The position numbers and the translations under genes are program-made. 57,888 bases of DNA from Verrucomicrobiota bacterium (lineage in GTDB: Bacteria > Verrucomicrobiota > Verrucomicrobiia > Limisphaerales > JAEYXS01), in NCBI GenBank assembly GCA_023431185.1, contig JAEYXS010000038.1, positions 1 to 57,888 of the forward strand, written 5' to 3'. How positions within the stretch are numbered: position 1 is the stretch's first letter; each line of letters begins with the position of its first letter. The notes beneath the pieces were generated by a model, which searched no databases, was not told the origin of the DNA, and saw only the letters and a list, made by a program, of their open reading frames with translations. Shown piece after piece: positions 44,901 through 50,711 of the stretch.

Positions 44901-47727
44901 CGGCGATCTTGCCGCTGGCTGAGATGGCCACGGCATATACCGGACCGTTGGGCCCCGTGCCGATACCGAAACTCGGGGTGTCCAAGCTGCCATCCGTGCG
45001 GAGCCGCGCGATGTAATTGATGTTCGTGCCGTTATAACCGGTGAACTCACCGGCAATGATGATCTTGCCCGCTTCGGCTCCCGCAGTGGCCGGATATATC
45101 CCCACCGCCCGTACCGCCCCCTCCGCACCGCTCCCGGGATTGAAGGTGTTGTCCACACTGCCGTCCGTATTGATCCGGGTCACGCCCTGATGCGGGACAC
45201 CGTCGTATGAGAAGAATCCACCACCAGCAATGATTTTCTGGTCCGATTGCAGGGCCAGTGCGCTCACATACCCATCCGGACCATTGCCCGGGTTGAAGGT
45301 CGTGTCGAGGGAACCGTCGAAATTCATCCGCGCAATCCGCCGCCGGGTCACGGTGTTGTAAGCCAGGAAGTCCCCGGCCACCACCGTCCGTTGATTCGCC
45401 TGAACCGCCACGGCGAACACGGGGCCATTGGCACCCGGTGTCGTATTGTTCGGCGGGGACGTCAGCAGATTAAGGTCCGGATTATGATCACGGTCCACGG
45501 CGCCCGTGGCCTGCTCCTGGCCAGCCGCCCGGTCAAACAAGATGGTCATCATCGCCGTGTCAATCTGCGGATTGCCCGTTTCCGTGCTGTGCAGGGAAAG
45601 GAAGATGTCTTCATTGAACTCCACCAGCGAGTCTTGTAACGCCGTAAAAGCAATATTTCTGACGCCGGTGGCATTGTCAGCCCAGTTCTCAGTCTCGGAA
45701 ACGAATGAACCTGAGCCCGGAAAAGGAGCAAAGTCCGGCGTAATCGCACCGGGTGAACCATCATTGGCCTGGGCGTAATCAGACCCCGCCAGCAGCGCAA
45801 AGCGGTTCTCTGCCGGAACATTATTTACATTTGCGCTGTTGGCGCGGATAAACGCGCCGATCGCCGGAGCTCCCAGATTCCGGGTGATACCGATATTTCT
45901 GGTTGTCCCTTCGGTGATAGTGTACCGTTGCCGCAAGAAAATTGGCCGCGCTACATCATCATTCTTGATAGTAACCCTGTTGGTTGACGACGCGGTATCA
46001 ATCTGCGGCACCAAAGTTTGGTCTTCCAAGTAGCCCGTCACCGGGTTCGGTGATGGATCAGGCCGCACATTCGTGATGGCCACCTCAAAGGTCAGGGTTG
46101 GCGCCAGATTCGTATTGTTTCTGATATTCACGATGAGATTCGTACTCATCTGGAAATCGTCAAACGGTATCGTAAGGACCGTGCCGGTGATCGGGTCATA
46201 ATCCGTACCACCGATCGCGGTCAGGTTTCTGAAGGTCACATCCACCAGCATCCGGCCAACAAAGCCATTGCGCCGCGTGATCGTCAGGTTGGCTCCCAGC
46301 GGCTCCAATGCAGTCCCTGAACCCTCAGTTTCCGTCACCGATGTCGTCGTCGCGGTAAATCCAAACTGCCCCGCATTGCTGGCGTACAACCACGACAGGG
46401 TCACTGAACCTGTCTCGGCTGGTCCCAAAACCCCATAGCCATCCACCGCGATACGATACGTCACCCCGGCGACGGCCGTGAAGGTGGCTACGGCGACCGG
46501 ATAGCCGCCGCTGTCGTCATCTTGGGCGATGATCGTGAGCGCATTCACCGCAGTTCCTGTGTAAATGCCCAGCATCGTATCGAAGTTGCTCCCAGCCGTG
46601 GTGAAGATCACCGTGCCGCTGGCAGGGGCCGTCCAGTGATACCAGATCGAAGCGCCACCTTGGGCGAAATGGACTGGCTCTCCCAACTCAGAAGTCGCAC
46701 TAAGATTGCTGCCTGTTACCAGACCGGAGAAAGTCCCGGTCAAATTCAGATTAACGGAATCGACAAAATTATCATTGGACGGCGGGGCATCCCAATTGAG
46801 CACGATGTTACCAGTAGCACCAAAATAACCATCCACCGCGATGAAATAAACGGTTCCGGCCGTAACTGGGAACGTGATGCGGGCATCCAAGATGCCAGCC
46901 CCCAAATTGATGTCGTCGTTCTCGGCCATCAGAGTCATGTTTGCGAAGGCCACTGGCAGCGTATTCAGGCGGTATGCTGCGATCACTGAATCGTAACTGC
47001 TGCCAATCGTGGAGAAAGAGGCCAGCCCGTTGGCGGGCGCAGTCCAGCGATACCAGACACTCCGGCCCGGAGTGGAGGTGCTAAAATGATTGAACTCACC
47101 TAGTTCGGAGGTGGAAAGAATGTTGTTGCCCGTGACGCTTCCCAAAACGGTGCTGCCCAGATTGCGGGCGGCCAAGACCGAGTCATTCACCGGCGGGCCA
47201 GCCCACGAGACCGTGAATGTCCCCTGGGCCCCCGTGACACCGTTGCCGGCACCATCCACCACGACCCGATAGGTCGTACCAGCCGCTGCAGCAAAGGTGA
47301 AGGACTCACCGCTCGTCCCCGGGTTATTGGCTTGGTTGACCAGCGCCAATCCCCCTACCGTGCCGCCGGTGTAGACCGCCAGAATGGTGTCAAAATCCCC
47401 CGTGACTTGGAAGGTGTACGTGCCGCTGGAAGGAGCGATCCACGTGGCCCAAGCAGAGGCATTGCCAGCATTGGCCGCATGATTGGGCTCGCCCGCCCCC
47501 GTCTGCTTGGTAAACCCGCCGTTGAAACCGGGGACCGAACCGACGTTGTCGGTAAAGACATCCACGTTGAGCGACTGACCAGGGAAACCGTCAAGGAACT
47601 GGGCAAAGGCGGACGGTCCGCAAAACAGCCCGCAGGCCACCAGCAACAGCGCCAGCAACCGTCCCCCGGGATTGCCGGGGATAGAATACTTTCGTTTACA
47701 CATACGCCAAGTAAGTTGGTAAAGCAT
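32998..47727 (-). CDS. Giant secreted repeat protein: three seven-bladed delta-60 propellers, about 15 Calx-beta, P-domains, DUF11
   Basis: The 4909-residue protein has signal peptide MLYQLTWRMCKRKYSIPGNP through ALLLVACGLFCGPSAFAQF. The start at 47727 lies 5 nt after the upstream stop, with AGAAAAG as a weak ribosome site. Three N-terminal PPC-like domains come first. Calx-beta domains then alternate with three blocks of delta-60 repeats (about residues 765-1138, 1856-2206 and 2819-3176). Each block has exactly seven copies of 'V..[AL].Q.DGKI..GG.F....G.....[AL].RL..DGS.D..F', which fits seven-bladed beta-propellers. The final 1300 residues hold DUF11, a CARDB-like plus P-domain pair (P-domain about 3886-4046), three more DUF11, a second pair (about 4546-4709), a last DUF11 and the FYR-tail. 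There is no catalytic motif; it is probably a surface or matrix adhesin. One Calx-beta domain has a large insertion. Confidence 0.88.
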   Translation of the reverse strand: MLYQLTWRMCKRKYSIPGNPGGRLLALLLVACGLFCGPSAFAQFLDGFPGQSLNVDVFTDNVGSVPGFNGGFTKQTGAGEPNHAANAGNASAWATWIAPSSGTYTFQVTGDFDTILAVYTGGTVGGLALVNQANNPGTSGESFTFAAAAGTTYRVVVDGAGNGVTGAQGTFTVSWAGPPVNDSVLAARNLGSTVLGSVTGNNILSTSELGEFNHFSTSTPGRSVWYRWTAPANGLASFSTIGSSYDSVIAAYRLNTLPVAFANMTLMAENDDINLGAGILDARITFPVTAGTVYFIAVDGYFGATGNIVLNWDAPPSNDNFVDSVNLNLTGTFSGLVTGSNLSATSELGEPVHFAQGGASIWYHWTAPASGTVIFTTAGSNFDTMLGIYTGTAVNALTIIAQDDDSGGYPVAVATFTAVAGVTYRIAVDGYGVLGPAETGSVTLSWLYASNAGQFGFTATTTSVTETEGSGTALEPLGANLTITRRNGFVGRMLVDVTFRNLTAIGGTDYDPITGTVLTIPFDDFQMSTNLIVNIRNNTNLAPTLTFEVAITNVRPDPSPNPVTGYLEDQTLVPQIDTASSTNRVTIKNDDVARPIFLRQRYTITEGTTRNIGITRNLGAPAIGAFIRANSANVNNVPAENRFALLAGSDYAQANDGSPGAITPDFAPFPGSGSFVSETENWADNATGVRNIAFTALQDSLVEFNEDIFLSLHSTETGNPQIDTAMMTILFDRAAGQEQATGAVDRDHNPDLNLLTSPPNNTTPGANGPVFAVAVQANQRTVVAGDFLAYNTVTRRRIARMNFDGSLDTTFNPGNGPDGYVSALALQSDQKIIAGGGFFSYDGVPHQGVTRINTDGSVDNTFNPGSGAEGAVRAVGIYPATAGAEAGKIIIAGEFTGYNGTNINYIARLRTDGSLDTPSFGIGTGPNGPVYAVAISASGKIAVGGDFTEFDGSPRNGIAVLNADGSLDTTFNPGAGANNTVNAVAFQTDGKVVVGGAFTQMDLRTSARIARLHTNGSLDTGFYTSSGFDDSVFTLAIQPDGRILAGGIFARYHGVRRIGMARLLANGSLDTSFMDTAYNQFAGVINRLSTEPKNFISALGLQDDGNIIIGGTFKRIGGGFRRDDVRSRFNVCRVIGGQVDGPGNIQFTQSNYTVDENSGTLFVTLTRDNGSLAAARATFSTSDRPTGPGAAQAGVDYQSTIVTPIWISAQNSILAPGTPKRITEALMGPNNDTFLGTPLGASQRVSSGFDNVNVGIIDNTIVQGDRIVNLRLSRATDVEIVPLGGESIPFGVALGADQATLTIVENDFNHGILGLTSTEFTVTENGGMATVTITRTNGTDGTVSIDYTTSNGTATGASSSGPGVDYLLRSGRLTLPSGVTSASFNIPIINDSLAEPDETIVISLFNPAGGAQTNAALFPISATVKILDNDFAHGRLSISPSTYTVSESTGAVTVTVTRTGGNVGALSVKYSTADVTTTAGSDYVPVPVGTPGILMWNDGETTPKTITIPISQDGEVEAATETFTVNLSDPRILATGATDPLLLGTTTGTVTIQDSDIPGTLQLVSSAFTVSENGGEAIITVERLNGSSGNVLFNYGTSNTFNARPIFRFDVADEVNDGANTIHVTRHGLVNGQIVRIVGGTAPGNLAAGINYFVVGATADTFQLAATSGGVAIDIAPAGASGDTCDLKFIIGFDSNAAVAANTITLTAHPYANGDQVVFDGTVPAGGVIAGTTYFVINRTANTFQIAATAGGPALVVTPSGSPGAITSINSDEAGYVHVAGTVQLAQGVSSGQFRVPILDNLVQNRTLAGTFNRTLALSLPTIINAASGSPLAATLTIVDDEFINEPAGGVDQAYNSLAGANGFVYSLRLQNDGNLLIGGDFTTFNGIGRTRLARLLPNGDLDATFTVGTGADASIRAIELQGDNKIIIGGLFTNYNGTNRARIARINLDGSIDLNFSPGAAADNPVYALKIHRDPLNLGKIVVGGAFSKFNGQNRPHLVRLNTNGAIDTLFQTGSGPDGDVHTVAIQNNGRILIGGDFTNYNGQAVGRVARLLPNGQLDTSFTPQFDGTVRSLLVQSDGRILVGGYFTNANGQPFNYLARLEADGTLDAAFDPGAGGDRPVLSLALQPDGKILVAGDFLKFSDVTRRSLTRLNSDGSPDAGINFGQGANSFVTALAVQPTDGRIIAGGGFTQFDGQPRSYLVRLHGGVIAGPGRLQFNLPQFVVSENETNAVVHIRRIGGTDGSVSVDFNTEDILPAGAGKASALDYTAIAPPMTVVFPHAETFQEMRITINNDTVIEGDELLNLTLSNPSTSPPYGLGNQPVATLRIVDNDSAVFFAQTLFSVSENDPTGAKQILLVRTGGITGTLTVRLSTVDGTAVAGSDFIALSSLVTFLPGETNKTVALPIINDAIDEGLESLSVSLTYVSGDGVVGTPAQATVSILNDDFAPGVIQFTQSGYTVDENGGSITLTVVRTNGSSGLVSVSFGTVSTGDAVGGVAVAAGVDFIVTNGSLAFSDGEKVKQITVRILSDSDAGETNETFQVQLSNPTGGAVVGFPNPATVNIINNNSAIFGQFSIAPVAPISESGITPITVNLTGRTTNQPVSVDYTLVGLTATAGADFVVASVTLTFPDLITSQTFDLDVLADNLVENPETLQVVLSNPLPGNGPSIATPTTDITILSTNTLPGTVVFREPVFSASESALEVEIVLERTNGITGAVAVDLTLSPGTAMAGIDYEDFVTVPLTVTWADGVGGPVTNKITLINDLIVEADETILVTMSNPLGGLVFATNGVSPLNTAVAVIVDDEIKAGSVDETFSPSTDGPVYDLAIWPGTNRITLVGDFRFVNSLTRSNVAQLNLDGTTFTGFNPGPVTLGGTNATVRSLLIYTNGTNIGKIIIGGRFDSVNGTPVLNVARLNPDGSVDTSFNTGAGPNAPVNVLQLQPDGKVLLGGDFNIINVTPANFVTRLNADGSVDTSFNIGAGADAPVNAMLLLDNGDVVVGGDFNLLNGVPSQKLARMNNAGTVDAAFATNLAGGFNNSVFALAQQQNGRILVGGSFTAVGTNSSSYMVRLNLDGTVDTAQFTGFGAGFNDSVFAITVQADQKLLVAGNFTEFNGVPHNRIVRLLASGGIDPTINFGTGADGFINSIVIQPDDKILIGGGFQSVDGQIRNNIARLNNGTNMGSGVFQFSASQFLVNENESTVGVRVSRLLGTALSTSVDVVTLPGTALPGVDYTASTNTLIFAEGETTKELRLPVFDDVPAMTNLNRIFYVELHNPTNNVGVVPLLDGTLLAARTNVSVVIVDNESVISFSSPSYVVAENGVNATILLTRTGGSNDPVTVRFETTVGSASEVIDYLAVTNDIFWAAGDANPKAVLIQINNDSLVEGIETVSLQLTNFTGSALPGVTNAVLNIFDDDFSAGVISFEQVVYNVVESQPAQIAIVRTNGSSGIVSVTLSSANGTALAGSDYTGTNVLVTFANGETRKVVNIATLDDALQDDAENFTLTLSGVSVGATLGTASANVIIDDNDVTIGFTSASVSVGESDTTLSLTVTRSGLDTRTFIVDYATANLAAQAGLDYLQTNGVIVFGPGETNKVIAVEVKDDFIIEGAESFTVNLSGTNLSLLGITQHTVDIVDNDLSTDLEVLVTVNNPVKTNTTVRYSLLVTNYGPSDISGVTLTNVLPTSLQLSSVSVTNVTTNGNTLIFDLPVLAKASGYLVEIEALDTNGVIRSVTNITAIGLPAVTNDLNLANNTVTNVTGLRGPGPYLAIESLSINSETPGPANGAFDINEQVSVNVTFRNLGDVASSAAAGSLLGTGGVITNVGPQNATFGVLAPGASAVRTFNFLVTGTNGGTLTVTFNLTDTGGIVYDPGVLRYRLGGTTSTGSTNQITINALGDATPYPDTITVSGLVGILDNVSLTLSNVTHSYPDDIDILLVSPAGQGVIVMADAGGDRSLNNTTFTINDLAATALPDNALIVNGTSYRPANYAAPDPDVFGAPAPAGPYFTSMSAFKGIDPNGQWHLFVRDDTTGDFGAISNGWSLNITTVFPANPTAGLVIAGTQTPGPLLVGADQTYTLLVTNRGPATATSVFVTNLFSGPFTFISASNSVSGAVTQPTGRVILALGSMANGAVVTNYITVRPTSSGNFTNRATVGIASSETDTFLGDNTLVFSQVVGANADLAVGVSTTPVGTVALGNNLTYNITLTNLGPSTATGVVITNVLPSGVNYVSGTSSQGVVSRSGSLVTATLGSMGVNGTATLTIVVTPTAAGSLTNTVTAASAVNDANTLNNVAVTTSTAVTDSADLLVGLTATPDPVTVGGNITYSITLTNRGPSTATSVVLTNPLPSSVTLVSFTTPQGTAANVSGAVVFTLGSVPTGTNVTMQVVVTANVAGVVNNTAFVTAGGTFDPVAANNSATLAVAVQSPSADIDLGASTLLTESITPSNGAIDPGETVTLRLELVNKGAVATGNLVATLLPTGGVATNSGPQVKTYGAIASGASAAQNYTFSASGNLGDTLSVTLQLQDGAVNLGTVTFTYQLGATSVTGSSSTITGVDVGPALTYPSVITVSGQAGTVLKATVTLSNVTHTFPDDLDILLVSPSGHKVLLVSDVGGGFALSGVNITLDDSAASSLPDSGVITDGVYKPSNYLNAPTDPLSTNDVFAAPAPAAPYAAKLAELVGTNPNGQWSLYVMDDQTGNVGAISGWSLSLVTVATIAPSADVALTVTPSPEPVTARSNLTYTITVTNSGPNGVSGVTVSNALPANVTLVYVATTQGSIVTNGNGAVIWTVGAMAANAQYQAAIVVAPDMPGSITNVTTVTHGDIELNASNNSVTTVSTVNGFVLAGGSINVTPGNISLTLVGQPGVTYVVEASTDLVNWVVISTQSSADGIIIINDPAGTSNAVRFYRARQQ

Positions 47728-47732
47728 CTTTT

Positions 47733-50711
47733 CTACTGGTTCACAGAATAGCGGACGCGATAGAACCGCTGCCCGCCAGCGGGCGGCACATCGGTGGCAG
47801 TGATCTCTTTGTTCTCCGTCGCCTGAATGGAATACAGAGTATGCCATGCGCCCGCATTCAAACCGTCCAAATACTCAATGGTATAAGTCACCCCGGCGAC
47901 CGCCTGCCACTTGATGAAAGCCATCAAGGTAGGCACGTTGATCACGGTCACTTCCGACACGGTGAAACCGCTCATCGGCGAGTCATCGCGCTCGTTCGGC
48001 ACGCCGTCATCATCAAAGTCTCCGCCCGGTGCCAGCATCGTCTGGAACTGCCGGGTCGTGAGTTGGGCGTACTGGCCGGCGGTCAAAGGCACCGCTACCA
48101 TCGGCCCGACCGTGATGGCCGGATCCACCCAGACCAGCCGGCCCGGGAAGGCATTGGTCAGCTTGTCCTCGGGCACGTTGGAATCGGCGAAGTAAATCGT
48201 CAGGTTCGGCTGCACCACAAGGGTGCTGGTCACATGCAGACCGTTCGTGTTCGTGGTGCCCCCCAGGAACTCGAGGTAATTCACATACATCGCGTTGCTC
48301 GTACCGCTGCCTGCGAAGAAGAATGTGCTGTTCGTGCCGCCATCAAGCACCAGATGCTGGATGGCCGTGTTATTGGCAAAGCCGCTCGGCGTGGCTCCGC
48401 GATTCTCCGCCCCCCAGACATGGAACCGGGCCACAAAATCCGGCGCAGTCGTGACGATGCGTGAGGCCATCAGATCACCCTTGTTTGGCCGGTTCAGGAG
48501 ACTGAAGCCATTTCCCGCAAAGATGTTGTTCGTCACGCCGCTGTCGCCCAGGAAATTGGTGAACCGCATGGTCAGTTGCTGCGCTGCCGAAATCACCGAT
48601 CCGGTAAGGGCCAGATGATTGCCGGCCAGATTGATGTTTCCGTTAAACGTGGCGAGCACCCCGCCGTTCAGATAATTGGTATCCCCCGTGATCCCCAATG
48701 TCCCCGAGGTGGTAAAGATGCTGCCCGAGTTCGTCACCGTTTCGCTCCGCATCAGGATGGAACCCGAAAACATCGTGCCGCTGTTGACGATATTCGAATA
48801 CGGTATGGTCCGGTCCACGCCAAGGTTCATCAGCAAGGGCACGGAGAAAGTCCCTTCGTTGATCAGACAACGCAGATTGGGAGCGTCCGCCACATTGAAA
48901 TCTGTGTTCTCCGCGTTCAATGCCACCGCACCGTTTGTGGGAATGTGAAGGCAATTACCGCCGATCAAGAGGCTGCCGCCAAAAGTCAGGTTGTCGCCGA
49001 CGATGACCTCGGAGGACTGCACGTTGAAATCGCGCAACACCACCGGAGCGTTGGTGGTCAAGGTATGGTCAATGATCATCACTTGGTACGCGTGCTCGAC
49101 CGTCCCGGTGAATCCGCCAAGGTAAGTATTGGTCACCCGTTGGTCGATCTGCCAGACTCCCGTCCACACGGCCACCTGACCGTTCAAACGCGTCACATTG
49201 TCCGGGAAGTTATTTGAAAAGACCATGTTGGCGGAGCCGGGCACCGAGAGCTTGATGTTAGGTGCCGCCAAACGTGCACCCGTCAGGTTCATGCCGTTGG
49301 TCAGCGTCAACGCGATGGTGTTGTGCGCCGCCAAGGTGGAATAGGAGATGTCGGCCGTATTCGCCGTGATGGTCAAACGGCCCGGCGAATTCGTCGCGTC
49401 CGAAAGCTGGGGATCAAGGCCCAGGTCACCGCCGAAATCCCGCGCGCCCACAGTAAAACCCCAGGCGGAGTAATGATGGTTCACTATGTTGGTCACGAAG
49501 CGGTCGTCAAAATTACCCGCCCCGGGAAAGATTATGCCGGGATCATAAGTTGTAGGTGGAACAGAAAAGAACGGACTCACCAGCGGAAAATCACTGCGGA
49601 ACAGCGTGTAACCCAGCGGACGGAAATATCCCGGCCGGTCATCATTGGCTTGCAGATTGAGCGTGTCGGTGACACCGCCAGAACCGATACGAGCGCGGAA
49701 CATGCTCTCATCCAGCAACGACAGGTACCTCTGAAACGTCAGTCCCGTGACCGGATCGACATCGGTCGTGGCGAATTGCACCACAATGTCATTCACGAAG
49801 AACCCGCTACTGTTGGTGCTGAACGGAAAATCCACCTGGATGTCAGGGCAGGTTTCGTTCGTCCGGATGAACACCAACTGAATGGTGTTTCTCGCCTCAG
49901 TGCTGCTAAGCCTGTTCAAATTGTTTGTCGAGGCGAAGAACAGGTAGCCATTCGTCTGGAAAAAATTGGTCAGCAGCAGATTCCCACCCGAGAAGAACGG
50001 ATTGACATTCACCGACTGGCTGAAAGTGATACCATTCGCTGTTCCCCGGAAAAACGTCCGGTGGAATGGGGAGCTGCCGCCGAAACTCATGCTGGAGAGG
50101 CTGATATTGCCGCCATTGGTGGACCCCCAGTAATCATCCCGGATGTTGTCCGGATTGAGATAGAAGAAATCACCGCCGCGGCGGATGCTGATATCTCCTT
50201 CAGTGATATTGCCGAAAGTAGTCCCATCGGCCGCCGTCAACCGGCCCCCCAGCAGATTGACATCGGAGGCATTGATCTGCAGCAGACCGCCACGCGGCGT
50301 CGCCAGCAGGGAGTTGTTGCGGTTTTCCACCGAGGTGGCATTGATCAACAGGCGGAAGTTGGCGTACACGTTCTGTTCGTTGATGAAGCTGGTGCTGCTT
50401 CCGCGGGCATCCGGATTGAGCGTGATCTTGCTGAAATCGATCCCGGGACTGGCAAAGATGTCACCCCGGTTGATGAAATTCTCCAAGTTAAGGAAATCGA
50501 AAACGATGTCATCAGTGGCGTTGATCACCGTCAGGTTGCCGATGTTCTCCACCGTGATCGCATTCACGGGCAACGGATTGGAAACCGTACCGGAAATCAG
50601 GTAATATGGCTGCTGCGCGGTGACTGAGGCTGTCAAGCCCAGCACCAGCAGCAAGGTTAGATAAAACTGTTTCATACGACGCAAATGATAGTTTGCCGGT
50701 ATCGAATTCAT
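47733..50711 (-). CDS. Secreted protein of unknown function with C-terminal FYR-tail
   Basis: The 992-residue protein uses the ATG at 50711, which overlaps the upstream TGA by one base (TGATG); the ATG at 50675 gives a cleaner signal peptide (MKQFYLTLLLVLGLTASVTAQ). The body is Asn/Thr-rich and beta-strand-like, with repeated phrases such as LNLENFINRGDIFASPGIDF, VENRNNSLLATPRGG and VNSGTMFSGSILMRSETVTNSG that recall parallel beta-helix (haemagglutinin-like) rungs. It has no enzyme motif. Near the end are a calcium-binding-type stretch GGDFDDDGVPNERDDSP and the shared tail ending GQRFYRVRYSVNQ. It lies between a matrixin-like gene and the 4909-residue gene in the same operon. Probably extracellular; function not assigned. 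Confidence 0.7.
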   Translation of the reverse strand: MNSIPANYHLRRMKQFYLTLLLVLGLTASVTAQQPYYLISGTVSNPLPVNAITVENIGNLTVINATDDIVFDFLNLENFINRGDIFASPGIDFSKITLNPDARGSSTSFINEQNVYANFRLLINATSVENRNNSLLATPRGGLLQINASDVNLLGGRLTAADGTTFGNITEGDISIRRGGDFFYLNPDNIRDDYWGSTNGGNISLSSMSFGGSSPFHRTFFRGTANGITFSQSVNVNPFFSGGNLLLTNFFQTNGYLFFASTNNLNRLSSTEARNTIQLVFIRTNETCPDIQVDFPFSTNSSGFFVNDIVVQFATTDVDPVTGLTFQRYLSLLDESMFRARIGSGGVTDTLNLQANDDRPGYFRPLGYTLFRSDFPLVSPFFSVPPTTYDPGIIFPGAGNFDDRFVTNIVNHHYSAWGFTVGARDFGGDLGLDPQLSDATNSPGRLTITANTADISYSTLAAHNTIALTLTNGMNLTGARLAAPNIKLSVPGSANMVFSNNFPDNVTRLNGQVAVWTGVWQIDQRVTNTYLGGFTGTVEHAYQVMIIDHTLTTNAPVVLRDFNVQSSEVIVGDNLTFGGSLLIGGNCLHIPTNGAVALNAENTDFNVADAPNLRCLINEGTFSVPLLMNLGVDRTIPYSNIVNSGTMFSGSILMRSETVTNSGSIFTTSGTLGITGDTNYLNGGVLATFNGNINLAGNHLALTGSVISAAQQLTMRFTNFLGDSGVTNNIFAGNGFSLLNRPNKGDLMASRIVTTAPDFVARFHVWGAENRGATPSGFANNTAIQHLVLDGGTNSTFFFAGSGTSNAMYVNYLEFLGGTTNTNGLHVTSTLVVQPNLTIYFADSNVPEDKLTNAFPGRLVWVDPAITVGPMVAVPLTAGQYAQLTTRQFQTMLAPGGDFDDDGVPNERDDSPMSGFTVSEVTVINVPTLMAFIKWQAVAGVTYTIEYLDGLNAGAWHTLYSIQATENKEITATDVPPAGGQRFYRVRYSVNQ

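Noticed and set aside
38190..45435. Regularly spaced short DNA repeats that could suggest a CRISPR or satellite array.
   Set aside because: They encode in-frame delta-60 protein repeats with variable codons; direct repeats and unique spacers of a CRISPR array are absent.
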